Assembly (NCBI RefSeq): GCF_900476395.1
Contig: NZ_UIHB01000004.1
Coordinates: 1-64,000 of the forward strand
Direction of reading: 5' to 3'
Source: Xanthomonas euroxanthea
GTDB taxonomy: Bacteria > Pseudomonadota > Gammaproteobacteria > Xanthomonadales > Xanthomonadaceae
Length of the DNA stretch: 64,000 nt
The notes below the pieces were generated by a model. That model had not been told where the DNA came from, ran no database searches, and was given only the letters and a program-made list of their open reading frames with translations. This document shows, in pieces, positions 48,052-57,751 of the stretch. Position 1 is the stretch's first letter. Each line of letters starts with the position of its first letter. Made by a program: the position numbers and the translations under genes.

Positions 48052-48156
48052 GGCAGCAGGTACGCGCGCCGCTTACGGGTCGGGACAGGGGGATGCGGCT
48101 TCAGCACTGCCAGCCGCTGCCCGGCACCGCCCGTCGTTGCGGCGCACTGACCCGGC

Positions 48157-48450
48157 TCAGGCAGGGTCGGCCGCAGGCTTTGCCGCGGGCTTGCTCTCGG
48201 CGGCGGCGGCCGGCTTGGCATCGCCACCGGCGCTGCTGCTCTCGCTGAGGTTTTTCTTCTTCTCGCCCGCCGACTTGAAATCGGTCTCGTACCAGCCGCT
48301 ACCGGACAGCCGGAACGATGGCGCGGTGATCTGGCGCTTGATCGTGGCCGCCGCGCAGGCCGGACAGGTCTGCGGATCGGGGTCGGCCATCTTCTGCAGG
48401 CGGTCGAAGGCGTGGCCGCAGGTGGTGCACTGGAAACCGTAGATGGGCAT
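48157..48450 (-). CDS. FmdB-family zinc-ribbon protein
   Basis: 97 residues from ATG 48450 (MPIYGFQCTTCGHAFDRLQK). The zinc ribbon is Cys8/Cys11 and Cys29/Cys32. The C-terminal tail is low complexity, rich in Ala, Lys and Pro. The biochemical role of the family is unknown. It often precedes aspS; here the DUF3011 gene lies between them on the other strand. Confidence 0.92.
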   Translation of the reverse strand: MPIYGFQCTTCGHAFDRLQKMADPDPQTCPACAAATIKRQITAPSFRLSGSGWYETDFKSAGEKKKNLSESSSAGGDAKPAAAAESKPAAKPAADPA

Positions 48451-48894
48451 GGCAGGATCAGCTGAAGACGATGCAGGGGCGCAGATTCTAGACGGATGCG
48501 GGCAGGCAGGTGCAGTGGTGCATCTACGCTTGACCACGCGCACGCGTTGCCGGCGAGAGACATCGACCGGTGATCGCTGCGCGCCCGCCCGTGCGCCCGA
48601 TGGGCGCCCGGCATCGCGGCTCCCATGACAGACGGCAAGACATGGGGGCGTGCGCGCACATGCCGACGGTCACCGGCCTGGACACCGAGTGATGGGGCGG
48701 CGTGACCGTGCGAACTGCGCAGGCAGGTGGGGCCGTCATCCGGAACGTCGAACATCCAGGCTTCGCGCCGAACTACAGCCAACCACTTGGTATCGAACGC
48801 CGAAAGCCAGCTGGCTTCGGTCAAGCCGCGCGACACGGGCTGCTACACTCGAACAGGTGATCGACGCGCCTCTTCCCCCACGAGGACCGCATCC
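48451..48894. other. 444-bp gap without gene
   Basis: No ORF with family features is seen and no repeat stands out. It must hold the fmdB and MFS promoters. The MFS gene is preceded by CGAGGACC. Confidence 0.5.
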
Positions 48895-50139
48895 ATGTTG
48901 CGGCTGACTGCCTTACTGCTGGGCGTCGCCCTGCTGCTGACCGGCAGCGGGCTGCTCGGCACCCTGCTTGCCGTGCGCGGTGGCCAGGCCGGTTTCGATG
49001 CGCGTGCGCTCGGCCTGATCATGTCCGGGTATTTCGCCGGCTTCTTTCTCGGCACCTTCTTCGCACCGCCGCTGATTCGGCGCATCGGGCATATCCGCGC
49101 ATTCGCGTTCTACGCGGCGCTGGCGGCGATCGCGGTGCTTCTGCATCCGATCTGGTTGAACGCCTGGGGCTGGGGATTGCTGCGGCTGGTCACCGGCGCG
49201 GCGCTGGTCGGCCTGTACACGGTGATCGAGAGCTGGCTCAACGCCGAGCCGGACGCGCGCCGGCGCAGCCGGGTGTTTTCGGTCTACATGGCGATCAATC
49301 TGTCGGCATTGGCGCTGGGCCAGATCCTGCTCACCGCAGGCGATGCGGGCGCACCGGCGATGTTCACGCTGACGGCGATCCTGATCTGCGCGGCAGTGAT
49401 GCCGGTGATGACCACGCGCCTGATTCCGCCCGAGGTGCCGCACGTGTCGCGCCTGCGCCTCAAGACGCTGTACGCGTTGGCCCCGGTGGCGACCATCGGC
49501 GCGGGATTGTCGGGCCTGGCGATGGGGGCGTTCTGGGGCTTGTTGCCGGTGTACGCCGACCGCATCGGGCTGGATGCCGACGGCGTGGCAATGTTCATGC
49601 TCACCGCCATCATCGGCGGTGCAGTGCTGCAGTGGCCGATCGGGCGCATCAGCGATGGCCATGACCGGCGCATCGGCCTGGTCACGATCAGCATGCTGGC
49701 GGCCGGCATCGCGATCGCCGCCGCAGTGCCGATGGTGCAGGCACAGACGCAACTGTTGTTCGTGCTGTTCTTCGTGTACGGCGGGTTGGCGTTCTCGCTG
49801 TATCCGTTCGCGGTGGCACACATGCTCGATTACCTGCCGCGCGAAGATCTGCTCTCCGGCTGCAGCAGCCTGCTGTTGGTACATGGCGTGGGCGCGGCGA
49901 TCGGTCCGGCCCTGGCCGGTGGCGCGATGCAGAAATTCGGCCCTGCCGCACTCCCGGTCTATTTCGCGGTGATGCTGCTGGCACTGGCCGGATTTACCCT
50001 GGCACGCCTGCTGCGCTTCACGCGCCGCCGCATCCACCCAATCTCCTTCCGCCCGATGCTGCGCACCACCCCATCGGCGTTGGAGTTGATGCCGGAGACG
50101 CAGCAGGCCGAAGCACCGCCGCACACCAGGAGCGGCTAA
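48895..50139 (+). CDS. MFS transporter (YcaD-like)
   Basis: 414 residues from ATG 48895 (MLRLTALLLGVALLLTGSGL), with about 12 membrane helices. The loop motif region LIRRIGHIRAFAFYAALAAI and the segment ESWLNAEPDARRRSRVFSVY resemble the YcaD-type subfamily. The substrate is unknown. The long frame from 48727 is rejected, since its N-terminal part is not membrane-like. It is followed by the repeat cluster. Confidence 0.88.
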   Translation: MLRLTALLLGVALLLTGSGLLGTLLAVRGGQAGFDARALGLIMSGYFAGFFLGTFFAPPLIRRIGHIRAFAFYAALAAIAVLLHPIWLNAWGWGLLRLVTGAALVGLYTVIESWLNAEPDARRRSRVFSVYMAINLSALALGQILLTAGDAGAPAMFTLTAILICAAVMPVMTTRLIPPEVPHVSRLRLKTLYALAPVATIGAGLSGLAMGAFWGLLPVYADRIGLDADGVAMFMLTAIIGGAVLQWPIGRISDGHDRRIGLVTISMLAAGIAIAAAVPMVQAQTQLLFVLFFVYGGLAFSLYPFAVAHMLDYLPREDLLSGCSSLLLVHGVGAAIGPALAGGAMQKFGPAALPVYFAVMLLALAGFTLARLLRFTRRRIHPISFRPMLRTTPSALELMPETQQAEAPPHTRSG

Positions 50140-50167
50140 CGCCCCTGTTTCGCGGGTATCGGTCGCA

Positions 50168-50438
50168 GAGCCGATGATCTGCGGCTTGGCTGCGGGGTCC
50201 TTGCCCGCCCACGGTCGCGGGACACGCCGCAAGACAGAGCAGCTGATAGAAGGCCGTGTAGATCATCTGTAGAGCCGATGGTCTGCGGCTTGGCCGCGGG
50301 GCCCTTGCCCGCCCACGGTCGCGGGACACGCCGCACGACAGAGCAGCTGATAGAAGGCCGTGTAGATCTGCTGTAGAGCCGATGATCTGCGGCTTGGCTG
50401 CAGGGTCCTTGCCCGCCCACCATCGCGGGACACGCCGT
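50168..50438. repeat. 104-bp tandem repeat, two full copies and one partial
   Basis: Copies begin GAGCCGATG at 50168, 50272 and 50376, exactly 104 bp apart. Each contains GATCTGCGGCTTGGC or a close variant, TTGCCCGCCCA and GCGGGACACGCCG. The third copy diverges after CACGCCG. Differences between copies are few. No CRISPR-like spacers exist because the units are contiguous. Confidence 0.92.
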
Positions 50439-50511
50439 GAATCCATCCATGGAGGCTCTTACGCGGCATCCATGCCGCGTAAGGTCCCGCGACGGTGAGC
50501 GGGCAAGGACC
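50404..50511. repeat. Long inverted repeat with nested palindrome
   Basis: The 28-base arm at 50404-50431 (starting GGTCCTTGCCCGC) pairs with 50484-50511 (ending GGGCAAGGACC), with 26 of 28 matching. The 52-base loop holds a perfect 9-bp hairpin, ACGCGGCAT-CC-ATGCCGCGT (50461-50480). The left arm is part of the third 104-bp copy. Confidence 0.85.
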
Positions 50512-51031
50512 TATCGAGATGGTCGGTGTGCATGGGAAGAGCAGTGCTGGGTGTGCCTTGTTGAATCACGTAGCAGCGGTTCCAGGTCTGATGCACATCG
50601 CACGACAGACGGCTTTCCAATGAGCGCCGACCAACTGTCTGGTGCGGCGTCCTTGCCGGTTGCGGGCCCGTGTGGCGGCATGGATGCCGCCACCGAGCCC
50701 CCAGGGATAGGTTCACGGCGTGTCCCGCAAGCGGTGAGGGCGCTGCGCCCTCGACGACCTGAGCTTTTGACCCAAGCACTTGACCACCCCTCCAACGACG
50801 CGACGATTCGCATCGCCTGTCTTGGAATGAATAGCCTCGGTATGACACGCAGTTTCGGAGGTGTCGTTCAACGACCCAACGCGAAGCATGCAGACGGCGC
50901 TAGCCCGCAATCGTCCTTGCGGCAGGGCGTAGTAAAACCATCCAGTGATCCCGACCACACCTTTTGCGCGGTCATCATCACGCAATGCAAGCACGGCAGT
51001 CTTTGCAGACCTCCCCGCTTGTTGGATTGTA
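50512..51031. other. Gap upstream of TonB receptor, with related palindrome
   Basis: No gene is supported. GTGGCGGCAT-GG-ATGCCGCCAC at 50672-50693 is a perfect 10-bp hairpin. The flank GGTTCACGGCGTGTCCCGCA resembles the repeat arm of the upstream cluster in reverse orientation, so a decayed second copy is likely. Confidence 0.65.
50672..50693. repeat. 10-bp stem palindrome
   Basis: GTGGCGGCAT-GG-ATGCCGCCAC. It is nested inside TTGCGGG (about 50660) and CCCGCAA (about 50724), giving a second inverted pair. Confidence 0.8.
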
Positions 51032-53443
51032 ATGGATTCGACGTCCTCCTCGCGCGTGCGCCATCCGGCCACGCTCGCGTTGCTACTGGTTCCGCTCACC
51101 CTGCCCGCCTACGCACAGCAAGCCCCCGATGGCGCAGCGTCTGGCCCGTCCGCGGCCGAACCGGGCAGCGCTGGCGAGCAGGTGTCCACGCTGGATCAGG
51201 TGCAGGTGGTCGGCCAGGCGATGACGTATTCCAAGACCAATGTCAGCAAGGAAATGCTGGACCGCCAGTTCGTGCTGGGCAGCGTCAACGATGCGCTCAA
51301 CGAACTGCCCGGCGTGGTGGTGACCGAGGCCGATGCCTTCGGCTCGTCGGATTGGGGCACCCAGATCAGCATGCGCGGCTTCGTCAGCAATCGCGATACC
51401 CAGCAGATCGGCACCACCATCGATGGCGTGCCCAACGGCGGCTCTGCCTATGGCGGCGGCTCCAAGGCCAACCGCTTCATCGACATGCCGGACCTGGAAA
51501 CGGTGGAAGTCAGCCAGGGCACCGCCGACATCGCCTCGCGCTCCAACGAAGCGTTGGGTGGCACCTTGAACTACCTCACCGGCGACCCGCTGGAAGAGCA
51601 GCGCGTGCGCGTGATCGGCGGCATCGGCGACAACCAGGCGCGCAAGTATTACGCGCGCTACGACACCGGCCTGCTCGGCGGCAACACACGCGCCTGGGTC
51701 AGCGGCTCGTCGGCACGCAACGACGACTGGATCGACGGCAGCGGCCACACCCGCCGCGACCACCTGGCCGGCAAGTTCGTCAGCGTGTTGGACAAGTGGA
51801 CGCTCAGCGGCTACGCGTCCTACGACGATGCCGACGAATCCGAGTACACCAGCGTGACGCCCGAACAGTTCGCGCGCGACCCCGAGCACGACCTGCTGAC
51901 CGGCACGCTCACCGGCATTCCGTACCTGGACCAGAACTATCGCTCCGGCTCGCGCGCGCTGCGCAAGAACACCTTCGGCTATCTGCGCGGCGCCTTCGAT
52001 GGCGGCAATGGCTTCAAGACCACGCTGACCGGCTACGCGCACCGCATGCAGGGCCGTGGCGACTGGATTCCGCCGTATCTGGTGGATGTCACCAACGACG
52101 GCGCCGGCGCAGCGGAATCCGAAGCGCGTGGCGGCAACACCGTGTATGCCGGCAGCGACCTGGGCAAGCTGTATTACCTCACGCCCGGCGGTGCAGCCGC
52201 GACGATGCTGGCCGGTTGCGCCGGCAGCGATGCGCTGCCGGCCGAATCCAACCCGGCCTGCTATCCGGCCGGTTCGGTGCCGGTGCAGTCGTATCGCCAC
52301 AGCCACTACGACAACCACCGCGCCGGCGCGATGGCCGACGTGGAATGGCGCGCGGATCTGGGCGCCATCGACAACACCGTGCGCGCCGGTGCGTGGCTGG
52401 AACGTTACGACCGTAGCGTCACCCGCGACTGGCATCGCCTGCTCAACGTCGGCACCAACATCGGCTTCGATCATCAGCCGTACTGGGTGCAGTTCAAGGA
52501 TGCCTACCAGACCGACGAGCAGATGTATTACGTCGAGGACGTGATGCGCTACGGCGCCTTTGCCTGGCGTGTGGGCGTCAAGCAGTTCTTCGTCGACCAG
52601 ACCCGCGACCGCCGCATCGGCGATGCGCAGCATGTGGAGTCGGATTCGCATTCGGACCCGCTGCTGTCGGCCGGCCTGACCTGGACCACCCCGGTGCAGG
52701 GCCTGGAAGCCTTTGCCGGGTATTCGCAGAACTTCGCCGCGATTCCCTCCGGCGTGCTGGGCGAAACCGACCCGGTCGCGCTGAGCCGGGTGCAACCGGA
52801 AACCGCCGACAACGTCGAACTCGGCCTGCGCCTGAGCCGCTGGCCGTTGACCGGCAGCGTGACGCTGTACGACATCCGCTTCGACAACCGCATCGTCTAT
52901 GTGCCGGCCAACTTCGTCACCGGCATCGACTACCTGGGCGAAACCGATGGCGTGTACGAGAACTTCGGCGGCGTGCATGCGCGCGGCGTGGAAGCGGCGC
53001 TCGGCTATGGCTGGGACAACGGCTGGCGCATCAACGGTGCCTATACGTACAACAAGGCCGATTACCTGGGCAGCGGCGATGCCGCGCGCGACACCGCGCT
53101 GGAGATCACCCCCGGTGCGCAGGTGATCGGCCAACCGCGCAACACCTTGGTGGTGTCGGCGGACTGGCGCGGCCAGGCGTGGCGCTTCGGTGTGTCCGGG
53201 CGCTACCTGGGCAAGCGCTACCTGGACGCCTCCAACCGTGCGGCACTCGATGGCGTGACCACCTTCGATGCCAACCTGGGCGTGGAACTGTCGCAACTGT
53301 CGTCGCAGCTCAAGGGCCTGCAGCTGGCGCTCAACGTCAGCAACCTCACCGACAAGCGCTATCTGGAAGGCGTGGACGGCAGCGACAGCGCGTTCATCGG
53401 CGCGCCGCGCACGGTCGGGCTGACCGTGACGCTGGATCTCTAG
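51032..53443 (+). CDS. TonB-dependent outer-membrane receptor
   Basis: 803 residues from ATG 51032 (MDSTSSSRVRHPATLALLLV), with a signal peptide ending near PAYAQ. The plug reads LDQVQVVGQAMTYSKTNVSK then NDALNELPGVVVTEADAFGS. A barrel follows, ending TVTLDL. It belongs to a different subfamily from the receptors at 9600 and 60155. A phospholipase C gene follows 227 bp later on the same strand, so uptake of a product of lipid or phosphate-ester breakdown is possible (inference). Confidence 0.92.
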   Translation: MDSTSSSRVRHPATLALLLVPLTLPAYAQQAPDGAASGPSAAEPGSAGEQVSTLDQVQVVGQAMTYSKTNVSKEMLDRQFVLGSVNDALNELPGVVVTEADAFGSSDWGTQISMRGFVSNRDTQQIGTTIDGVPNGGSAYGGGSKANRFIDMPDLETVEVSQGTADIASRSNEALGGTLNYLTGDPLEEQRVRVIGGIGDNQARKYYARYDTGLLGGNTRAWVSGSSARNDDWIDGSGHTRRDHLAGKFVSVLDKWTLSGYASYDDADESEYTSVTPEQFARDPEHDLLTGTLTGIPYLDQNYRSGSRALRKNTFGYLRGAFDGGNGFKTTLTGYAHRMQGRGDWIPPYLVDVTNDGAGAAESEARGGNTVYAGSDLGKLYYLTPGGAAATMLAGCAGSDALPAESNPACYPAGSVPVQSYRHSHYDNHRAGAMADVEWRADLGAIDNTVRAGAWLERYDRSVTRDWHRLLNVGTNIGFDHQPYWVQFKDAYQTDEQMYYVEDVMRYGAFAWRVGVKQFFVDQTRDRRIGDAQHVESDSHSDPLLSAGLTWTTPVQGLEAFAGYSQNFAAIPSGVLGETDPVALSRVQPETADNVELGLRLSRWPLTGSVTLYDIRFDNRIVYVPANFVTGIDYLGETDGVYENFGGVHARGVEAALGYGWDNGWRINGAYTYNKADYLGSGDAARDTALEITPGAQVIGQPRNTLVVSADWRGQAWRFGVSGRYLGKRYLDASNRAALDGVTTFDANLGVELSQLSSQLKGLQLALNVSNLTDKRYLEGVDGSDSAFIGAPRTVGLTVTLDL

Positions 53444-53670
53444 CGTAGAGGGCGCACCGCTGCCCGGCAGGCGATAGGATTTCCAGTGATGGGGAGCGGA
53501 TCGGGGAAAAGGCACACGACCGATCCGCTCCATGCATCGTCTCCTGCGCACCTGTAAAGGGACGGCATTGGCGCTTGTGCACGCACGCGCCAGAACACAC
53601 GCACTGACATGTTGGGTACGCTCGGCCCGCTCCAGCGCCGACAGGATTGGCGCGCCAACCAGGTGACACG

Positions 53671-55824
53671 ATGATCGACCTTCCCCGCCGCCGCGTTCTG
53701 CAGACCGGGCTTGCCGGCGCCGCCGCCGCGCTGCTGCCGCCCAGCATCGCGCGGGCCGCCGCCATCGCGCCGGACCGCCGCACCGGCACGCTGGAAGATC
53801 TGCAGCATGTGGTGATCCTGATGCAGGAAAACCGCGCCTTCGATCATTACTTCGGCGCCCTGCCCGGCGTGCGCGGGTTCGGCGATCGTTTCCCCATTCC
53901 CGCGCCGCCGCTGCCGGGCGCGCCCGCGCGCACGGTGTGGCTGCAACCCAGCGACGACGGCCGCCAATGGCTGACGCCGTTTGCGCTGGATACCGCAGCA
54001 CAATTCGGCTTCATGCGCGTGCAAGGCACGCCGCATAGCTGGGTGGATGCGCAACGCGCCTGGGATCACGGCCGGCTCGGGCACTGGGCCGCGGCCAAGC
54101 ACGACCACGCACTGGGCTATTACCGGCGCGCGGATATTCCGTTCCAGTACGCGCTTGCCGACGCCTTCACCATCTGCGATGCGTACCACGCCTCGATCCA
54201 GACCGGCACCAATTCCAATCGCGTGTTTCTGTGGAGCGGCGGCAACGACCCGCAGGCGCGCGCCGGCGGGCCGGTGATCGGCAACTCGCATGACAACTTT
54301 CCGGAACTGGGTGGTTTCGCCGAGCCGTATCGCTGGACGACCTACGTTGAACATCTTCAGAAAGCGGGTGTGTCCTGGCAGATCTATCAGGACATGCGCG
54401 ACAACTTCACCGACAACCCGCTGGCCGGCTTTGCGCCGTTCCGGCAGGCCTTCACTGCTGCACCCGGGCACGATGCGCAGTTGCGCGCGCGTGGCGTCAG
54501 CACACGCGGTGTCGAGCAGCTGCGCGCCGACGTGCTGGGCGGGCGTCTGCCATCGGTGAGTTTCGTCATCGCCGACGCGGCCGGCAGCGAGCATCCGGAT
54601 CCGTCCAGCCCTGCGCAGGGCGCGGCCTATACCGCGCGTGTGCTGGATGCGCTGACCGCCGATCCGCAGGTGTGGAGCCGCACCGCACTGCTGTTGATGT
54701 TCGACGAGAACGACGGCTTCTTCGATCACATGCCGCCGCCGGCGCCACCGTCGCCGGACCCGCGCGCGGCCGGCGGCCTTGCCGGCGCATCGAGCATCGC
54801 CACCGACGACGACTACCATCGCCACCCGGCACCGGGCGAACAGAAGGTGGATCTGCCCGAGCTGCGCGGCCGTCCCTATGGCCTGGGCCCGCGCGTGCCG
54901 CTGTACGTGATCTCGCCGTGGAGCCGCGGCGGCTGGGTGGATTCGCAGGTGTACGACCACACCTCGGTATTGCGGCTGCTGGAACGCCGCTTCGGCGTGC
55001 CCGCACCGGAGATCACACCGTGGCGGCGCGCAGTGTGTGGTGACCTCACCGGTGCATTCGACTTCCGCAATGCCGATGCGCGCCCCTTCGTCGCGGCGTT
55101 GCCCGATGTCAGCGCCACCGCAGCGCGCGCGGCAGCCCTGCGCGAACACGCACTGCCGCCGTTGCCGGCCACGTTGCAATCGCCGCAGCAGCCGTTCGGT
55201 ACACGCCGTTCGCGGGCGCTGCCGTATCGCCCCAGCGTGGAACTGGCTTATCTGCCTGAGCGTGGCGAGGTGAAGCTGCGCATGTCAAACGCTGGCGCGG
55301 CGGTGGTCCTGCACGTCTACGACCGCCTCGATCTTGCCGCAATTCCGCGTCGTTATACGGTGGGGAACGGCGCGGCAGTGGATGGCACGTGGGCCACCGG
55401 CGATGGCCGTTACGACCTGTGGTTGATCGGCCCCAATGGCTTCCATCGTCACTATTGCGGAAAAAATCTGGGCGCACCATTACTGGTGGCCGAGATCACC
55501 CAGGATGCGAACGATCGCGCGGCCGTGTCCCTATCGCTGCGCAATGCCGGCAGCACTGCGGTGCAGGTGGAGCTGCAGCCGGGCGCGTATGCCACCGCGC
55601 AACCGCACGAACGCCTGCGCATTGCACCCGGCGCCACCGAACAACGCCGCTGGCAGGCAGCAGCAACCGGCGGCTGGTACGACCTGTGGGTGACGCACGA
55701 CGGTGCAGCGCAGCGGCTTGCCGGGCGCATCGAAACCGGCGCAGACAGCGTCAGCGACCCGGCCATGGGCGGGCCGGCGCGGCTGCAGCAGGACGAGCCG
55801 CTGGTGATCGGCGCGCCGGGTTGA
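53671..55824 (+). CDS. Phospholipase C, phosphocholine-specific type, Tat-exported
   Basis: 717 residues from ATG 53671. The Tat signal is RRRVLQTGLAGAAAALL. The catalytic region of the acid-phosphatase/PLC family is seen in VVILMQENRAFDHYFGALPG and LLLMFDENDGFFDHMPPP. The C-terminus has repeats of the bacterial PLC C-terminal domain (PSVELAYLPERGEVKLRMSN; DRAAVSLSLRNAGSTAVQVE). It hydrolyses phosphatidylcholine or sphingomyelin outside the cytoplasm. Secretion beyond the periplasm by type II is likely but not shown. It is convergent with the beta-lactamase gene, 6 bp apart. Confidence 0.92.
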   Translation: MIDLPRRRVLQTGLAGAAAALLPPSIARAAAIAPDRRTGTLEDLQHVVILMQENRAFDHYFGALPGVRGFGDRFPIPAPPLPGAPARTVWLQPSDDGRQWLTPFALDTAAQFGFMRVQGTPHSWVDAQRAWDHGRLGHWAAAKHDHALGYYRRADIPFQYALADAFTICDAYHASIQTGTNSNRVFLWSGGNDPQARAGGPVIGNSHDNFPELGGFAEPYRWTTYVEHLQKAGVSWQIYQDMRDNFTDNPLAGFAPFRQAFTAAPGHDAQLRARGVSTRGVEQLRADVLGGRLPSVSFVIADAAGSEHPDPSSPAQGAAYTARVLDALTADPQVWSRTALLLMFDENDGFFDHMPPPAPPSPDPRAAGGLAGASSIATDDDYHRHPAPGEQKVDLPELRGRPYGLGPRVPLYVISPWSRGGWVDSQVYDHTSVLRLLERRFGVPAPEITPWRRAVCGDLTGAFDFRNADARPFVAALPDVSATAARAAALREHALPPLPATLQSPQQPFGTRRSRALPYRPSVELAYLPERGEVKLRMSNAGAAVVLHVYDRLDLAAIPRRYTVGNGAAVDGTWATGDGRYDLWLIGPNGFHRHYCGKNLGAPLLVAEITQDANDRAAVSLSLRNAGSTAVQVELQPGAYATAQPHERLRIAPGATEQRRWQAAATGGWYDLWVTHDGAAQRLAGRIETGADSVSDPAMGGPARLQQDEPLVIGAPG

Positions 55825-55830
55825 GAAAAC

Positions 55831-56781
55831 TCAGCGCGGCGTGACCGCTGTCAGCGCGCGCCACTCGCGCTGGAACGCGTCGTCGGTGAACCCCGCGCCC
55901 GTCATCGCGACCGCGGCAGCAACAGCCTTGAGCGCTGCATCGCGTGCGGCAGCATCGACCGTTGCGCCATTGAGATAGGCGGTCAGCAGCAGCGGCGCCT
56001 GGCGTCCTGGCTGCCACAGGATGGCGATGTCGTTGCGGGTGTCGCTGCCGTTGCTGCCGGTCTTGTCGCCGATCTTCCAGCCGCGCGGCAGGCCGGCGCG
56101 CAGGCAGGTATCGCCGGTGCGGTTGTCGATCATCCAGTCGGTCAACTGCTTGCGCGAGGCCGGCTGCAGCGCGTTGCCCAGCAGCAGGGTGCGCAAGGTG
56201 GCGGCCATTGCCGCCGGGGTGGTGGTGTCGCGCGGGTCGCCCGGGGCGAACCGGTTCATCTCCGGCTCGTGGCGGTCGCTGCGCGTGTGCGCATCGCCGA
56301 TGCCACGCAGGAAGGCGGTCAGTCCGGCCGGCTCGCCCACCAGCGGAAACAGCAGGTTGGCGGCCGGGTTGTCGCTATGGATCATCGTGGCCCGACACAG
56401 CTCGGCCACGCTCAGCGACCCGCCGACATGGCGCTCGGTGACCGGGGCATGTTCAAGCATGTCGGCGGCGCGGATCTTCACCCGTTTCGCCAGGGTCAGC
56501 TCGCCCTTGTCCACCCGCTGCAGCACCGCCGCAGCCAATACAAATTTGAAGGTGCTGCACAGCGGGAAGCGCTCGTCCTCACGCTGGCCGATGCGCCTGC
56601 CGGTGGCGCTGTCGAGCAGGCAGATGCCCAGGCGACCGCCGCTCCTGCGTTCGATCCCGGCCCATGCCTCTCGCAACTCAACCGCCGCAGACGCCACCAG
56701 ACTGACGGCACGTAGGGGCCTGGACGCTGCAAGCAGCACACCCGCGCCGGTTGCGCACAGGAATTGTCGACGCTTCAACAT
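55831..56781 (-). CDS. Class A beta-lactamase
   Basis: 316 residues with a Tat-like signal (KRRQFLCATGAGVLLAASRP). Active-site motifs are all intact: STFK with Ser76 and Lys79, SDN at 136-138, the omega-loop Glu172 with Asn176 (EPEMN), and KTGS at 240-243. It should hydrolyse penicillins and some cephalosporins in the periplasm. It is divergent from an AmpR-like regulator with 100 bp between the starts, so it is probably inducible. It resembles the chromosomal bla of Xanthomonas and L2 of Stenotrophomonas. Confidence 0.95.
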   Translation of the reverse strand: MLKRRQFLCATGAGVLLAASRPLRAVSLVASAAVELREAWAGIERRSGGRLGICLLDSATGRRIGQREDERFPLCSTFKFVLAAAVLQRVDKGELTLAKRVKIRAADMLEHAPVTERHVGGSLSVAELCRATMIHSDNPAANLLFPLVGEPAGLTAFLRGIGDAHTRSDRHEPEMNRFAPGDPRDTTTPAAMAATLRTLLLGNALQPASRKQLTDWMIDNRTGDTCLRAGLPRGWKIGDKTGSNGSDTRNDIAILWQPGRQAPLLLTAYLNGATVDAAARDAALKAVAAAVAMTGAGFTDDAFQREWRALTAVTPR

Positions 56782-56881
56782 GGACCAGCCTCCCGATCAG
56801 AGCCCGCAGTATCGGCCCGGGGCGGCCGCCGGAGTATCGCGATGTTTCGATCCCTGGCATGAATTGAACTAATCTCTGCGC

Positions 56882-57751
56882 ATGCCCCGCCCTCGCCTCC
56901 CGCTCAACGCCTTGCGCGCCTTCGAGGCCGCCGCACGCCACCAGAACCTGACCCGTGCGGCGAGCGAGCTGTGCGTCAGCCAGGCCGCACTCAGCCACCA
57001 GATCAAGGCGCTGGAGCAACAGCTGGGCAGCAGCCTGTTCCATCGGCTACCGCGCGGGGTGGCACTCACCGACGAGGGCGCGGCGCTGGCGCCGGTGCTG
57101 GCCGAAGCCTTCGATCGCATTGCCGCCACCCTGGAGCGCTTTGCCGATGGCCACTATCGCGAGGTGCTCAGCGTCGGCGTGGTGGGCACCTTCGCCACCG
57201 GCTGGCTGCTGCCGCGCGTGGATGCCTTTCATGCGGCGCATCCGGAGATCGAGCTGCGCCTGTCGACTCACAACAACCGCGTCGACCTGGCCGGCGAAGG
57301 CCTGGATCTGGCGATCCGGTTTGGCGATGGCGACTGGCAGGGGCAGATTGCCGAGGCGTTGATGGAGGCGCCGTTTGCGCCGGTGTGTGCGCCGACCATG
57401 GCACGTGGCTTGCGCACGCCGACCGATCTGGCGCAACTGCCGTTATTGCGCTCGTATCGCCAGGACGAATGGCCGCAGTGGTTTCGCGCCGCGGGCGTGG
57501 CCGAAGTCGCCGCACGCGGAGCGATGTTCGATTCCTCGTTGACCCTGGCCAGCGCCGCGGCGGCCGGTATCGGTGTGGCGTTATTGCCGCTGCCGATGTT
57601 TCGCCAGGACCTGGATGCCGGGCGCCTGGTGTGCCCGTTTCCGATCCAGATCGACGCTGGACGTTATTGGCTGACGCGGCTGCGCTCGCGGGCGGAGAGC
57701 GAGGCTGGGCGAAGGTTTCTTGCGTGGTTGGTGGAGCAAACGCCGGGGTGA
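56882..57751 (+). CDS. ampR: AmpR-type LysR regulator of the beta-lactamase
   Basis: 289 residues. The winged-helix N-terminus PLNALRAFEAAARHQNLTRA then ASELCVSQAALSHQIKALEQ is very close to AmpR. The effector domain begins EVLSVGVVGTFATGWLLPRV. In other bacteria it binds muropeptides and represses or activates the divergent beta-lactamase gene. The shared 100-bp gap should contain its operator. Confidence 0.92.
   Translation: MPRPRLPLNALRAFEAAARHQNLTRAASELCVSQAALSHQIKALEQQLGSSLFHRLPRGVALTDEGAALAPVLAEAFDRIAATLERFADGHYREVLSVGVVGTFATGWLLPRVDAFHAAHPEIELRLSTHNNRVDLAGEGLDLAIRFGDGDWQGQIAEALMEAPFAPVCAPTMARGLRTPTDLAQLPLLRSYRQDEWPQWFRAAGVAEVAARGAMFDSSLTLASAAAAGIGVALLPLPMFRQDLDAGRLVCPFPIQIDAGRYWLTRLRSRAESEAGRRFLAWLVEQTPG

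Noticed and set aside
48727..48894. N-terminal extension of the MFS transporter
   Set aside because: The added residues are polar and not membrane-like, while ATG 48895 starts directly with a hydrophobic helix.
50168..50438. Tandem repeat as a CRISPR array
   Set aside because: Units are contiguous 104-bp repeats without spacers, and no cas genes are nearby.
51083..54001. A 972-codon antisense frame over the TonB receptor
   Set aside because: It runs against a clear signal peptide, plug and barrel on the plus strand and shows no family features.
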